Shown in pieces: positions 50,019 through 61,440 of a DNA stretch of 64,000 nt; position 1 is the first letter of the stretch; every line of letters starts with the position of its first letter. Location: contig CM065185.1 of assembly GCA_033026295.1 (NCBI GenBank), forward strand, positions 21,322,001 to 21,386,000, in the 5' to 3' direction. Origin of the DNA: Channa striata (taxonomy: Eukaryota > Chordata > Actinopteri > Anabantiformes > Channidae). Position numbers and translations under genes: made by a program. The notes beneath the pieces were generated by a model. It had not been told where the DNA came from. It saw only the letters and a list, made by a program, of their open reading frames with translations, and made no database searches.

Positions 50019-50213
50019 ATCTAAGAGTCAAATCAGTCCGGATAAAATCCTCCATACCCCCCACACCTTGATGAAAATGAACTCAGACATCCTTTTTATT
50101 AGATAATCAGACATTTTTTGTGATGTTTGTCATGATGCTGTTGTCGATAATGCAGCAGTTCACATGTTTGTGGTGTTGTGAACCAAGGTGAAGTGAACGA
50201 CTGCATTCTACAT
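50019..50213 (+). repeat. direct repeat, right copy
   Basis: Same-orientation partner of 44,579-44,840, about 5.4 kb away. Confidence 0.85.
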
Positions 50214-50429
50214 CAGGGCACAATCAGAGCTCGGATGTTGCAGTGCCAAAGGAGTGACCTTCATCTACGCAAAGACCCCTTGGTTTTAGCTTTGATCCAC
50301 CTTGGGCCCTGTATAACCAACACCGCTTCTGCTACTGCAGAATCCACAACGGCCAACACAACCGTCATCAACGCCTTCACTGCTGAGGCAGAAGGCCGCA
50401 CCTGCAGCTGCTTCCAACCCTTTTATAAG

Positions 50430-50640
50430 AACAAGAACAACAATCTTTATTCGTCATTTATACATTTGCACATATGTGTTACAGTGAAATTTTCCCTTCT
50501 GCATTTAGTCCAATCCCCACGACCGCCCCCCCGCTGGGGGGGAGCAGTGGGCTGCTATCCCAGCTAGCACTCGGTGTCTTGCTAAGGGACACACCTGGAT
50601 GCTGGGCTGGGGATTACAGGTAGGCTGGGATTTCCCACAC
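50430..50640. repeat. fish interspersed repeat, MITE-like
   Basis: Contains TTACAGTGAAATTTTCCCTT and GGGAGCAGTGGGCTGCTATC, words of a short repeat common in teleost genomes. Class is not established. Confidence 0.4.
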
Positions 50641-50999
50641 CACATCGTCCATTTTACCATCCAGCTGCTCTAGCCTTTGAGCTTCCGGGTTAGAGAATGT
50701 TTTATGTGCAACGCCTCAGTCACCCGACATTTTTATTATACTATATATTACAATCATTTAATTTTTTTTTATTTATATTAGTACCAGCAATAAAAAAGCA
50801 GGGCCTTAGCTGACTCTTTCATACTAAACACCTTACATGTGAATAAACACAGCTGACTCACCCTGTAATTAATAGATATTCTGCACTCATTTTTAATGCG
50901 CTAGAACCATTTGAAGACGAGGTAGCCATATAATATACTATATTTGTTATCCACACAATATCAGAATTCTCTAAGGTTTTAGGCTAACTCCGCGTTTTA

Positions 51000-51300
51000 A
51001 ACACGTTTTCGCCGTCCCACCACTAAGAGGCAGCATTTTTCATCACTCTCCATCCAAACCACCGAAGAAGAAGTAGCCGGAAGTGCTGAGCTGAAGTAGA
51101 AATATTAGCCTGGTTAGCCTGAAGGCTATCAGTCTATGATATGTGTTTTATCAACTGAAATGTAAGTGTTTATATTATTTGCCCATAAACTAACTCTAAA
51201 TCTGTTTCTACTGTTATTAGCGAGCACGTGACCTGCGCTGTTTGCATGCAGTTTAGCTGACTTCCAGTCCGACTTCAGACGCAGTTAGCATTTAGCTGAC
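51000..51300 (+). promoter_or_regulatory. candidate tmub1 promoter and untranslated first exon
   Basis: CCGGAAGTGC (an ETS-type CCGGAAGT word) at about 51,077, then a possible non-coding exon ending at a GTAAGTG donor near 51,163. Placed upstream of tmub1 on the same strand; inferred. Confidence 0.35.
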
Positions 51301-51959
51301 TTTAGCTAAAAATTAGCACATTAAGAACATCCAAGCGTTTAAAGTGCAACTTTGCTTCACGTACTGGTCCACACTGGACCACAGCGCCTGGGTTAAACCT
51401 GAGATACAGCTGAGCTAAAGCCGAGCTAACCGTTAGCTGGGTCAGGTGAGCCTCTTTATCACCGTACGGACTAAATAAACTGTGAAATCACCAGCAGCGT
51501 TACCAATGTTAAAATAAATCAGCCAGAAGCACAAAACGCTCAACATGTGCATTAAAATCACACAAGTCAACGTGTTAGACTGAAGGAACAGAGATAAAGT
51601 CACATTAAAGACAGTTAAAATAGCTGTAAACGACTGCAAAAGCTATTATCCGACGCTTTGCTCCAAATAAAAGGTTCAATTAATCATATTTAATTAATAT
51701 TCCGCATTTTAAATGAAAGGTAATATAAAACTTTTATAATGTTCTATAAAGAATATAAATTATTAGTTGCCAGCATGGGTCATTTCCTCTTTAGTCAGGA
51801 GAGATTGTATCAGCTGTTGCATTTTTACAGAAACAAAATCTGCTGTAAATAAATGAGAATAAGAAGAATAGTGAATAGAAGCCGTGTTAGGGCAGAACAG
51901 ATACAACACGAGCCACAACAAATGTGTAATCACTGATCGATTGGTTCCTAAAGATACAT

Positions 51960-52140
51960 ATTTACATGTCGAAGTGTCCTTGGGCAAGACACTGAACCGC
52001 TGGTTGCTCCCGGTGGGTCAGGTGAGCACCCTGTGTGGCAGCCACCGCCATTCGTGTGTGAGAATGGGTGAGAGAGAAGCAACATTGTAAAGCGCTTTAA
52101 AATAAAACTATGCAAGCGACTGTTTGCCATTCAGCATTTA
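51960..52140 (+). repeat. SINE-like repeat in tmub1 5' intron
   Basis: GTCCTTGGGCAAGACACTGA, GAGCACCCTGTGTGGCAGCC and GTAAAGCGCTTTAAAATAAA in the family order. Confidence 0.65.
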
Positions 52141-52854
52141 CCATACCGAACTACAATAATTATAAAGAATGTGTCACAGATTCACATCCCACCCAGCCCC
52201 ACGCAGCCACCACGGTTGACCTTGGTGCTGGTCCCAAGCATGGATAAAAATAGTTGGGGCATTCGGTGTAAAATCTGGTGCCAGAATCAACGTTTGAAAC
52301 ATGTTCTGGTGTGAAGACCCCTGAAGGGACAAGCAGAAAGCTGTTGATCTTTGGGGATAAAATGTATACAGATTCTTAAGTGTTAATTCCTAATATTAGT
52401 AGGAAGTGACTCATGGGGGTTGGTAAAAGCTGAAGAATAAAAGACACATACAGTTAAAACGGATGTAGTCAAACTCATGCAGACATAAAACCTAATTTGA
52501 CTTCCAAAGAATTGCAATACTCCTGCTGTAGTATTGGGAGAACATGAATATGAACGGTGTCTTCTGTGTATTAATCATATCAAAGTGGTAACAGTGTGAG
52601 GAACTTACATCCCAGTGCTTGAAAAAGTTGTGTAAGCAAAGGTGAAATGTGTGCTATTTCCACAAATACCAGAATATATAGGGAACATGTTTGTACATTT
52701 CAGCCACACACAGATGGCAGTTTTCTGATTAGAACCCAGACTCATCTCTTGATAAATGACAACAACAGATGGCGTGAGTGATGCCGACTCTGAACTTCTT
52801 TGTGTTGTGTCTACTTGTGTTACCCGAGTGACATCAGTGGGTGCTCCCGTGGTG

Positions 52855-53742
52855 ATGGCTCTGATCGAAGGTGTGGGAGACGAGGTGACTCTGCTGTTCG
52901 GCTCCCTACTGTTGCTGATGGTGCTGCTGCTGGCCTGGATCTCCACCCGCACCCCTGAGCCCCCACAACACCTGTTTGCATCTACTGCTAGCCCTGCCCC
53001 CTCTGTGGAGATTATCCCCGCCCACCAGGACACCCCTCACTCCTCTTCATCATCCTCTTCCTCCTCTTCACCCTCCAGCTCCGTGAACAACAGTTCGTCT
53101 ACCGAGGCCCCAGCATCCCCCGCCAATGAGGAGAAGGAGGAAGAGAGGGCAGTCAGGGAGGAAGATGTGGTGAGAAGCAGAGGGGGAGAAGGAGAGGAGC
53201 CTTCATCGCCGAGAAACATGGTGGTCAGACTGAAGTTCCTGAATGACACAGAGAGAACAGCTCAGGTTCAACCACAGGATACCATCGGGTACATCAAACG
53301 GTGAGTACAGCATTACTACTGCATCAGTACTACTAGAGTAGTACATAACAGAACCTAGTTCTGACCTCTGACCTGGTTCTGACCTTGCAGAACCTACTTT
53401 GCGGGCCAGGAAAACCAGGTTCGGTTGATTTACCAGGGGCAGCTACTTCAGGATGATGCCCAGACTCTGGCCTCCCTGAACCTGGTCCACAACTGCGTCC
53501 TGCACTGTCACATCTCCCAGCATGCGGGGCGGGGGGCAGCGGGGGGGCAGCGGCCTGCAGACCAGGTGCAGGTAGCTTTAAATGTCGGCAGCCTGATGGT
53601 GCCACTGCTTGTCCTCATGCTGTCGGTCCTGTGGTACTGTCAGATCCAGTACCGGCAGTTCTTTACGGCCCCAGCTACAGCCTCGCTAGTTGGAGTCACC
53701 ATCTTCCTCAGTCTGGTGGCCTTTGGGGTCTACCGCCGCTAG
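52855..53742 (+). CDS. tmub1: transmembrane and ubiquitin-like domain-containing protein 1
   Basis: Small membrane protein with a cytosolic ubiquitin-like domain; mammalian TMUB1 is linked to ER-associated degradation and receptor recycling. Coding exons 52855-53300 and 53391-53742 (phase 2 junction AAACG/A) give 265 aa; human TMUB1 is about 246. Features: N-terminal hydrophobic segment at about residues 13-29 after MALIEGVGDEVTLLF; a Ser- and Glu-rich linker; ubiquitin-like domain about 120-195 (VVRLKFLNDTERTAQ, QVRLIYQGQLLQDDAQTL, NCVLHCH); two C-terminal hydrophobic segments around YCQIQYRQFF and ending YRR. The start aligns with the human start (MTLIEGVGDEV). An in-frame upstream ATG at 52,756 would add 33 residues but lacks support from the family. 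Confidence 0.95.
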
Positions 53743-54035
53743 CTGCTGATTGGCGGCAGCCGGGGGCAGGGCCTCTGATCTCAGAGCAAGGACTCAAACC
53801 TGCCGGGGGAAACGGATGCTGAACGTTTTGTTTCTGTGGTCGTGGAGATGCAGAGTGTAAACAAGTACTTTAATTTTAATTTTTTAAACATTTCTGTAGA
53901 TTCTCATCATCATCATCAACATCACAGTGCCTCTTTTTTCCGGTTTCTGTTGACTGGATCTGTCTGTCTTTACCTGTCTGTGTGAATAGGGAAGGAAAGT
54001 CTTTTGTTTAATTGCAGCTTTCGAAGAAAAACTCT

Positions 54036-54041
54036 ATTAAA
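54036..54041 (+). terminator. candidate polyadenylation signal of tmub1
   Basis: ATTAAA about 290 nt past the tmub1 stop codon. A common variant of the signal; use is inferred. Confidence 0.4.
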
Positions 54042-54049
54042 TCGTTAAT

Positions 54050-55017
54050 TTATCTTGTTTCCTTGTGTTGAATTGCAGACACAGACAGGTACAGGTGTGA
54101 AGTCATCCGTAGCTCAGATAGGTCTAAACTTTGGAGGAGCTGGTGCAACGATTTGTTGGTGGGTCCAGTTGGATCCCAATTTTAATACAGTATTGTTTTT
54201 GGGATGGGTGATAATGGCAAATAATGATGATTTGGTGTTTTTCTGACTTTCATGCATTTCCTAAATTCCTATTATCTGCGTTTTCCTGTATGCAGGTTCC
54301 AGCTGCTCATGATATGCTTTGTATTTTTAACCAAATTGAATTTTTTTGGTACAGGTCTCATTAAATGTGAACTTCCCCACATTTGGGAGATGAAGGCAAC
54401 ACAAGACACGAGGCACAGTTGAATTTAGACTACAACAGGTGGTTTGACTCTTACTGACATTTTCTCAAACAGCACATCTTGTGGGGAAAGTCAGTGTTAG
54501 TATAATGCACTCTAACCTGCACTATATCAGTCGATGTCAAAAGAAGATTGAATTAAGACACTAACATTGAAATGTCTCTACTCACATTTACTGTTGATCA
54601 GTCTTCAACCTGGTTTAGCTCCATTAGCAAAAAACATTAAAAACACACCACTCCCCTGGATGACGCGTTAGTCCTGAAGCAGCTAAAAAAATGCGAGCAT
54701 CATGCAAAACCACTGTAAAATGATAATAAATTAGAAAACAAATGTCATGCTTTATAAAGGCAAACATTGGGCTTCCACTAGTTTCAGTCTGGTAGAAACA
54801 TAACCACCAGGAAAGATTAGGCTGGTTTTTTTTAAATACCAAAAGTGCTTATTATGCAGAATGACATATCTGATTTAAATGTTTAAGGAAACGTGCATAT
54901 ATAACAGAACTGCTGACAGAAAGGCAGTACTAAAGTGTACTTCTACTAGTAAGCAGTATTGAAATTAATAAAGGATCTAACAAAAAGAAAAGCAACAATG
55001 TGAACATTTGTTGTTAC

Positions 55018-55057
<40 letters not shown>

Positions 55058-55160
55058 AACTTGTATATTCAGACAAACACAGTTCAAATAGAAACGTGAA
55101 CAGCTCGTCCGTCTCAGCTGTTTCCTCCTCATCAGCACTGAAATACAAGCAGCATAGTGT
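54050..55160. other. intergenic with TA microsatellite
   Basis: A TA dinucleotide run of about 33 bases lies at 55,021-55,053. No gene or assignable repeat otherwise. Confidence 0.5.
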
Positions 55161-55164
55161 GTCA

Positions 55165-55585
55165 GTACTTCAGGACAAATGGTTGGGAAATATCACGGTG
55201 ACGTGAGAGTACTGTGAGTTCCTGCAGTTGTGCCAAAACTTGTTGAGGCAGATTCGCTCCTGCGGCTTCTGTCAGAGCGAGTTTGCAGGAAGCCAAAGTC
55301 TTTTCGACAGCACGGTGCCATGTACTGAAGACACACAGACACACCTGAGTCCCGTTTACCTGTAGCCTTTGTGTCATCAGTCCCCAGATGGAGAGGAGCT
55401 GTTGTCCCGCACAGGATCATCTGCATCAGTTCAGAGCAGGTGAGACATGAGAGTTTAGATTTAGGCACAGAAATGATGCGTGTAGCTCGGGCTAAGATCA
55501 ATTCACAACACATCTCAGTAAACGTCTGTCCAGGAAGCTGGGCCTCAGGCAATATCCCTAAACTGACTGTTGTTTGGTTGAACAT
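55165..55585 (-). other. unrecognised coding-like segment
   Basis: Two overlapping minus-strand frames look protein-like: an upstream part with LPGQTFTEMCCELILARATR and CSELMQMILCGTTAPLHLG, and a downstream part in another frame with VEKTLASCKLALTEAAGANL ending at a stop near 55,165. The gap between plausible splice sites (about 34 bases) is too short for a normal intron, so this may be a broken gene, or the frames may be chance. I do not recognise the family. Confidence 0.25.
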
Positions 55586-56675
55586 ATGAGCAGTTTATCA
55601 TACCATGTACTGGCTACAGCGGTTCTCCAGCACAATATTTTATCTGAATGGCAATGACAATGCAGTGGGTCAAGTCTACATTGCTAAATGATAAAAATAA
55701 AATAAGCGTGTGAATTATAAACGTTTTTGAAAAAACTGTGAGAACAACAGAGGCTGGATCTTGAACCTAAAGACTAGAATCTTTACACAGCAACACAATA
55801 ATTTTCTCTGCAGACTGTCAGCACTAAGGCTGAAAGATTGTTTCCCTCCATATAAAAGTCTAACAGAACACAATTTTCTGTGATCAAAATATATTTCTAA
55901 ATGCTACTATCAAAGGAGCATTCCAGTAGGCATCCCATGCAGAGATCTTAAACTCTCCAACTGCAGAGGAAGTAAGTTAGTGTGGATGAATAAAGTTTAG
56001 GACAAGCACTGCAGGCCTGTTAACCATAGTGAAAGTTGCCTCAGCAGAGACAGCAAGCAAGCAATCCCACAAGTGTTAACGAAAAACAGTTCCATCAACC
56101 TTTTGCATATAGATTTTAGTTTGAAACAAGAGGGAGGGAGAAATGGAGAGAGCTGGTGGATAAAAAGTCTAATGAATAACACAGTAGCTAAATGAATGTT
56201 TGTCTAGGTAATGCATTTACTATTTGTGCACGGCCAACATTAAAGTAGTCCACATATTCACATATTGTTATGTCTTGTTTCCGACTTAAAACTCATGTTT
56301 TCTCTTTGGTTAGGGCTTTGTGGTCAGTTTTAAAACCACAAATGACTTTGGTCTGGATGTTTTTGGGGAAGCAGAGACTGACAGAGAGTCCAGGTTAGAG
56401 TAATGCTAAGAAGCTGTTGCAGAAGCTGTTAAAGATCGCCTGATTCAGCAATCAAAATAAACTCTAGGGTAACACATCAGAAATAAACCAATGCAACATA
56501 TTTTAAAGACAATATAAATAACCTACTCAAGGCATAGGATTTAACTATATACAAAATAATAATTGTAAACAAGTAACAGAAAATAAATGTTTTTTAGAAG
56601 ACACTGTACAAAATAAGATATTGAAGAAACCTTTGGGGGGCTTCAGATTTTTCTCTCCATTGACAAAGATGCTGT

Positions 56676-56897
56676 TCACACACTCATGTTGACACCTTCG
56701 TCTGCCCTTTTGTTTAGAGAATGTGAAGCTCGATGTTGCGGTGGAGGTACTGTATCTGTGGATGGATTTCCAGGGGTGGGATTCAAATATCCCAAAAGCA
56801 CATCTGAAAAGAGGAGAATGTGACACCATTCGGTGTTACAGCCTAATAAGAAGGATGATTTCAATAATAAAATGAAACACAATGACACGGGCGCCAT
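56676..56897 (-). other. small ORF with hydrophobic N-terminus, unrecognised
   Basis: 73 codons starting MAPVSLCFILLLKSSFLLGC, signal-peptide-like, then a Pro/Thr-rich stretch (LNPTPGNPSTDTVPPPQ). The start context includes AAATGGCGC. A splice-acceptor-like TCTTTTCAG lies within, so it could instead be one exon end. Low confidence that it is a gene. Confidence 0.2.
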
Positions 56898-57099
56898 TTA
56901 GCTCATGGTTCTGTCCGTCCACCTGGATCCTCTCTGCCACCTGCTGAGTGAGACAGTCAGAGCGTCAACGGTTAAAGTGGAAACGTCCTCGCGGTGAAAC
57001 AAGCATAAATCCGGCCGTAAGAAACGACAAGAAAAATCTGACAAAACAGAGAGAGAAGAAGAAGGGCCGACAATTACTTCCAAGTTATTTTGAATAGAA

Positions 57100-58900
57100 A
57101 GGTTTGTGTTGAGCTTCCTTTGCAGTGTAATGTTGGCTAGCTTACGTTTTTCACCTCTGAAAATGACAATATCATATTGTAACCATGTATGATAGTTAGT
57201 TTACTTATGATGAGGCCTCTATATGTTCAGCTCATTTACAGCATCGCCCTCACCTGCAGACGACGTTGCCCAAGTTGAGGAAGCAGGTCATCAGTATGCC
57301 ACTAGACATGTTCTGAATGAATTATGTATTTTTTAGACATGTCAGATCCAGGATCCTGTCAGGGAGGACATAGAAAGATCTTTTAAAACAGCAGATGAGG
57401 CTCAAGAGAGAATCAGTAGAAGCAGCAGCACAGATGAGCAAGAGGAAGACGAGAGGAGCTCACAGTTTAAGGGACAGAGGGACACAGTGGACACTGAGCC
57501 GCATGTCCACAGCTGTGGACCACAGACAAAGATTTTGGATATCTAGCTTGGTTTTAATGTTTGGTGCAGAATGGGTGAGGTAAAGGGCCCAACTTCCAAT
57601 TTTTTCATAGGGCCCAAAACTGCTAGCGGAGCCCCTGCACAATGATACTAAATGGACAAACCTAAGAGATGCATGAAATTCACTATACTGACCGTGTAAT
57701 TCCAATTAGACTAGACTCCATTACAGTGAATTGCCGATTGCCAAAATCCAAAGAAGCAGTATAATGCAGCATATGGGGACATTAAGGAGTATGATAGAAC
57801 TTTCGGCGGTCACGTGACATTAGAAAACTCAATGCACCTCCCAGAGAGCAGGGGCAGTCTAATCAGTGAGAGGATGGGGGTGTAGGAAAGCATTATTATT
57901 GTTATTATTTTTCTTATTATTTGATAGTCAGTTATTCAGTTAAATTAATGTGGGCTTAATTGTTTCATATTAGGAAATAGTAGTACCAACTATTTTTGGT
58001 ATAAGAGGTTACACCCCCCCGTCGGTGCGGTGGCCTTACCTTCACCTCCATTCGTTACTTAATTCAAACTTCACCAGTTCCGGCGGTTGGCGTTTTCCCC
58101 TCAGTCTAACTTCGCAGTCTGTTCGCTCTGGGTGGTAAATAAGAGTTTTTATGTTATCTATGCTTTTTTACTATACAGTAATAACAATAACATACTTATC
58201 TTAGCCATTATTTTAATAAATACAGTACTATTACTCTTCCACGTCTCCTTGTTGAAGCTTCTCTAACTACATTCCACCCAGAATTAGTCTAGTTAGCCTA
58301 ACAGACGGAGCTAGGGCTTAGACAGCCTTTACACCCGGAATGAACACGTGTAGTGGATGCAGATTTATTCATGTTTGTTTTTGTGGTTACAGATTATGAC
58401 TGATGGATTTGGAGACTCTTTTCAGTCTGTCCAGCTGATAGCGCTGACGGTTCTCAGCGTTTGTGAGAAAATAGTGGCAGAAGAAGAAGCACGGCAAGCG
58501 CTGATTGGTCGATGTGCCTGATAAAGACATCGTGGCGTTGACTTCCTGTTGCAGGTATAATGTTCAGTTTTGAGTTTGTAGGTACGTCGCAGATGAAGAG
58601 TGTGGTTTCCTAGTATAGCGTGGCTACGTAACGTGTAGAGGAGCCCTGTTCTTTTAGGCAGGTGTGTTTCACACGATGCCGAAACGTAGGAGCTGTCTTT
58701 TGAGTTTCTGTGTTAAGGCAATATGCTAAACACGGCTTTGGCTAACGTTAGCTTCCGGACCAGGCACCGAGTAGCCGGTACCTCACCGAACACTGAGTCT
58801 CTTAAGAACTAGAGAGAAAGAAGCGAAACCTGGACATGAACGAAGAGCAGAACAAAGAAGTATAAATCACTTCCCCAGAATCTGCTCCGAACGTAAGTGA
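57100..58900. promoter_or_regulatory. intergenic stretch with CG-richer block and possible untranslated exon
   Basis: 57,240-57,620 has a fragment ending GGGCCCAAAACTGCTAGCGG, possibly a transposon remnant. 58,430-58,900 is CG-richer and ends at a consensus donor AAC/GTAAGTGAG near 58,891, so it may be a first exon of an unidentified transcript. Confidence 0.25.
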
Positions 58901-59348
58901 GAGACAGATTGGGTTGTGAAGGTTTCCTATGGGTGAACTACATTGTAAAGTTGTATCTTTAAACACTTGTTGTATATCTTCGTGTCAGGGCAAATGTTCG
59001 CGTTAGTGAAGCGGTTTATCTTGATATGACGGTGACAGAGCCGCAATAATAAGCCCACGTTAATTTAATCCGTCGCAATCCTTTCTAATACGATAGTGAT
59101 TCAACAGCGAATCAAACCCATTCATCAGAACCTATATTTGTTTTTCTCTTGTCCCACTTCAGCAGAAACCAGAGCCTTATGTGGACTGACTGGGGCCTGA
59201 CTCTGCCTCTTCGGACTCTGCCAGTAAGATTTACTGAAACCACTGTTCAACGTGCAAAACTGAAGCATGGAAACCCAGCTAAAAATATACAGCCAAGCAG
59301 AATAATTTTTTTTAACACCTGTGTATTAGCTGTGGTCGTGCCTGGAAA

Positions 59349-59725
59349 TGATGTAATAAAAGGCCGAATGAAGCCCACCCACAGCAGTCTGTTCACAGAA
59401 TGGGGAGGCCGTGACAAAACTGGACCGAAGCGTATTCTGATCCAGGCTATGGCTCAATTTTGTCCTTTTAAGAGGGTCTCAGGCTGTTCACTAATGCTGC
59501 TCTTTCATTGGTTCTGGCAGGACGAGCCAAACATCAGTGACGTTCGACTTGACGTGGCGGAGGTAAGCCAGTCAGCCAATCACGTGCATGTTGTCAAAGT
59601 GGGCAGTGTTATGGTGTTCTGGGAGATGATGTAAACAAAAGGCCGAATTGTAGTGCCCCCGAGGCAGTGTGTTCTCAGGAGGGTGGCGCCCTGACAAAGA
59701 CCCACCGAAGCGTTTATCTGATCCC
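59349..59725 (+). repeat. diverged tandem-like direct repeat
   Basis: 59,349-59,446 and 59,626-59,725 share GATGTAA..AAAAGGCCGAA, then CAGTCTGTTC / CAGTGTGTTC, then TGACAAAACTGGACCGAAGCG / TGACAAAGACCCACCGAAGCG and TCTGATCC. A 161-codon frame runs through the first copy but has no recognised family. Confidence 0.6.
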
Positions 59726-60569
59726 AAAACAGCAGCCTCAGCTCCTAAGAATCAGCCGCTTATTCACTTGAACCAAACACAGGAATAATTTGGCTTTAGA
59801 CCACAATCCCCTACCGTCAGACCCCTCTAACTGGTCTAAGTCTGGTCCCCTGATGACCCTGGGAAGTTTTTTTCTGCTGTCCCCATCTCTCATGTCCTTA
59901 CTCACAGTGTTGCACAGGAAATTTGTCTGTGTTCCAACCACATTTAACATCCTTTTAAAGTAATTGGTGTCATAAATGTCCCCACAGACCAATGAAGTGT
60001 TTAAAGTTTGGATGGAGATGGGGATTTTCAGGCTGTCTTGAATGAAAAGACGATTGTATAAAAGATTCCTGAGCTGTCACCTTTACAGCTTTACATTTTA
60101 TTTTCCTGTAAATCTGCAGCAGATTTAGTGTTTTGCCTTTGCTTTTTTTTCCCCCTTTCTAGTACGAACGCTGGTTAACGTTCACAAGTGGATAAAATCA
60201 CCTGCAGGTGGAGAAGTGGCTCAAGCTCAGAACGGGACCATTAACCTGATTCAAAACATTTTTTGTGCTTTCTTCAGTATGTTGGACTTTATTTCAAGAT
60301 TTTATATTACAACTTGAATCTAGAACCTGCTGGTTGTGTAAACTCTGATTATAATGTGGAGATTATTTTAGATGATTGTTCATAAAATTACCTGCTATGT
60401 CAGTGTAGATCTGGGAGGATGGTGGGAGATTTTTGTAAAATAATACAGAAAGCTGTTGTTTATTAAATGTTTTATCATACGAATATGAGACTTGACTTTT
60501 ATTTTTCCCATTTTGGACACTATACTTTAAGCCTGACAATGATTAATAATAAATGCCTTTTTATCCAAA

Positions 60570-60790
60570 GCACTTTACACTGCATCTGCACACACACGCT
60601 CATTGATGGCAACGGCTGCCGTGCTCACCTGTCCCACCAGGAGCAACGTGGGGTTCAGTGTCTTGCTCAAGGACACTTTGACATGTGATGCCACAGTCAC
60701 CCCCAGAATCTCCAGTGTTCCAGGTGTGTGCATTTGGACTTTGTGTATTGGGGGGTTACCATGTGTGAAGTGTGTCCTTTATCAGTGGTA
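60570..60790 (+). repeat. SINE-like repeat
   Basis: Contains AAAGCACTTTACACTGCATC, GGGGTTCAGTGTCTTGCTCA and AGGACACTTTGACATGTGAT, the family signature. Confidence 0.6.
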
Positions 60791-60963
60791 AAAAAAAAAA
60801 GACGCTTTTTAAAAAAATTTTAAAACCAACTTTCTAAATGGCTTTATTAATGTCTGTATTAAATCCCAGTGATTAAATGGTTGCTTGGTCTTTTTGCTCC
60901 TCCCCAGAGTTTCGTAGATTTTCTGGGCTGTGAGTTGGTAAGTGACGTATCCTCAGGTTTTAG

Positions 60964-60967
<4 letters not shown>

Positions 60968-61010
<43 letters not shown>
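60968..61010. repeat. long T homopolymer
   Basis: About 40 consecutive T after CCCCCCC; prone to length error in assembly. Confidence 0.9.
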
Positions 61011-61015
<5 letters not shown>

Positions 61016-61059
61016 TTAAATGTCACCTGAGGTGATAAATGGATGTCAGCTGTTCCGTT

Positions 61060-61440
61060 TGAGTGACGGCGCGAATAGGAAATTATTCCTCACGGAGCAG
61101 AAATGAAGAACGTGATTCCAAATGGAACCAAATCCTCGGGCGTCTCCACGCTCCCTGATTTCGGGGGTTGAACTTTTCCCCGGAAGTCCACAGCTGCCGT
61201 AGCTGACCTGCCCCGTTAGATTTTGGACTTGACTGTCCGGGCTTCAGAAACGGAACCGACAGGTTTACAATCGGTAACGGAACCGGCGGGATGGACCGAG
61301 GCACGGCTTCATCGGTAAACGCGTCAACAGACCCGCGGGTCTTTATGCAGACCGGGGACGTTAGCATAGCTAAGCTAGCAGAGGTAGCTGCCTGAAACCC
61401 TGTTCTTCGAACAGACGAGTGAAAAGAGGGGCGGCCGGTT
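61060..61440 (+). promoter_or_regulatory. CpG-rich first-exon region of the zinc-finger gene
   Basis: CG-dense stretch around the proposed start at 61,291, typical of a vertebrate promoter/first exon. Confidence 0.45.

Noticed and set aside
52756..52854. N-terminal extension of tmub1 from an upstream ATG
   Set aside because: The family start aligns with ATG 52,855 and the 33 extra residues have no resemblance to TMUB1; left as a possible but unsupported alternative.
59149..59634. 161-codon ORF as a gene
   Set aside because: No recognisable family; overlaps one copy of a diverged repeat, and the frame is not kept in the second copy.
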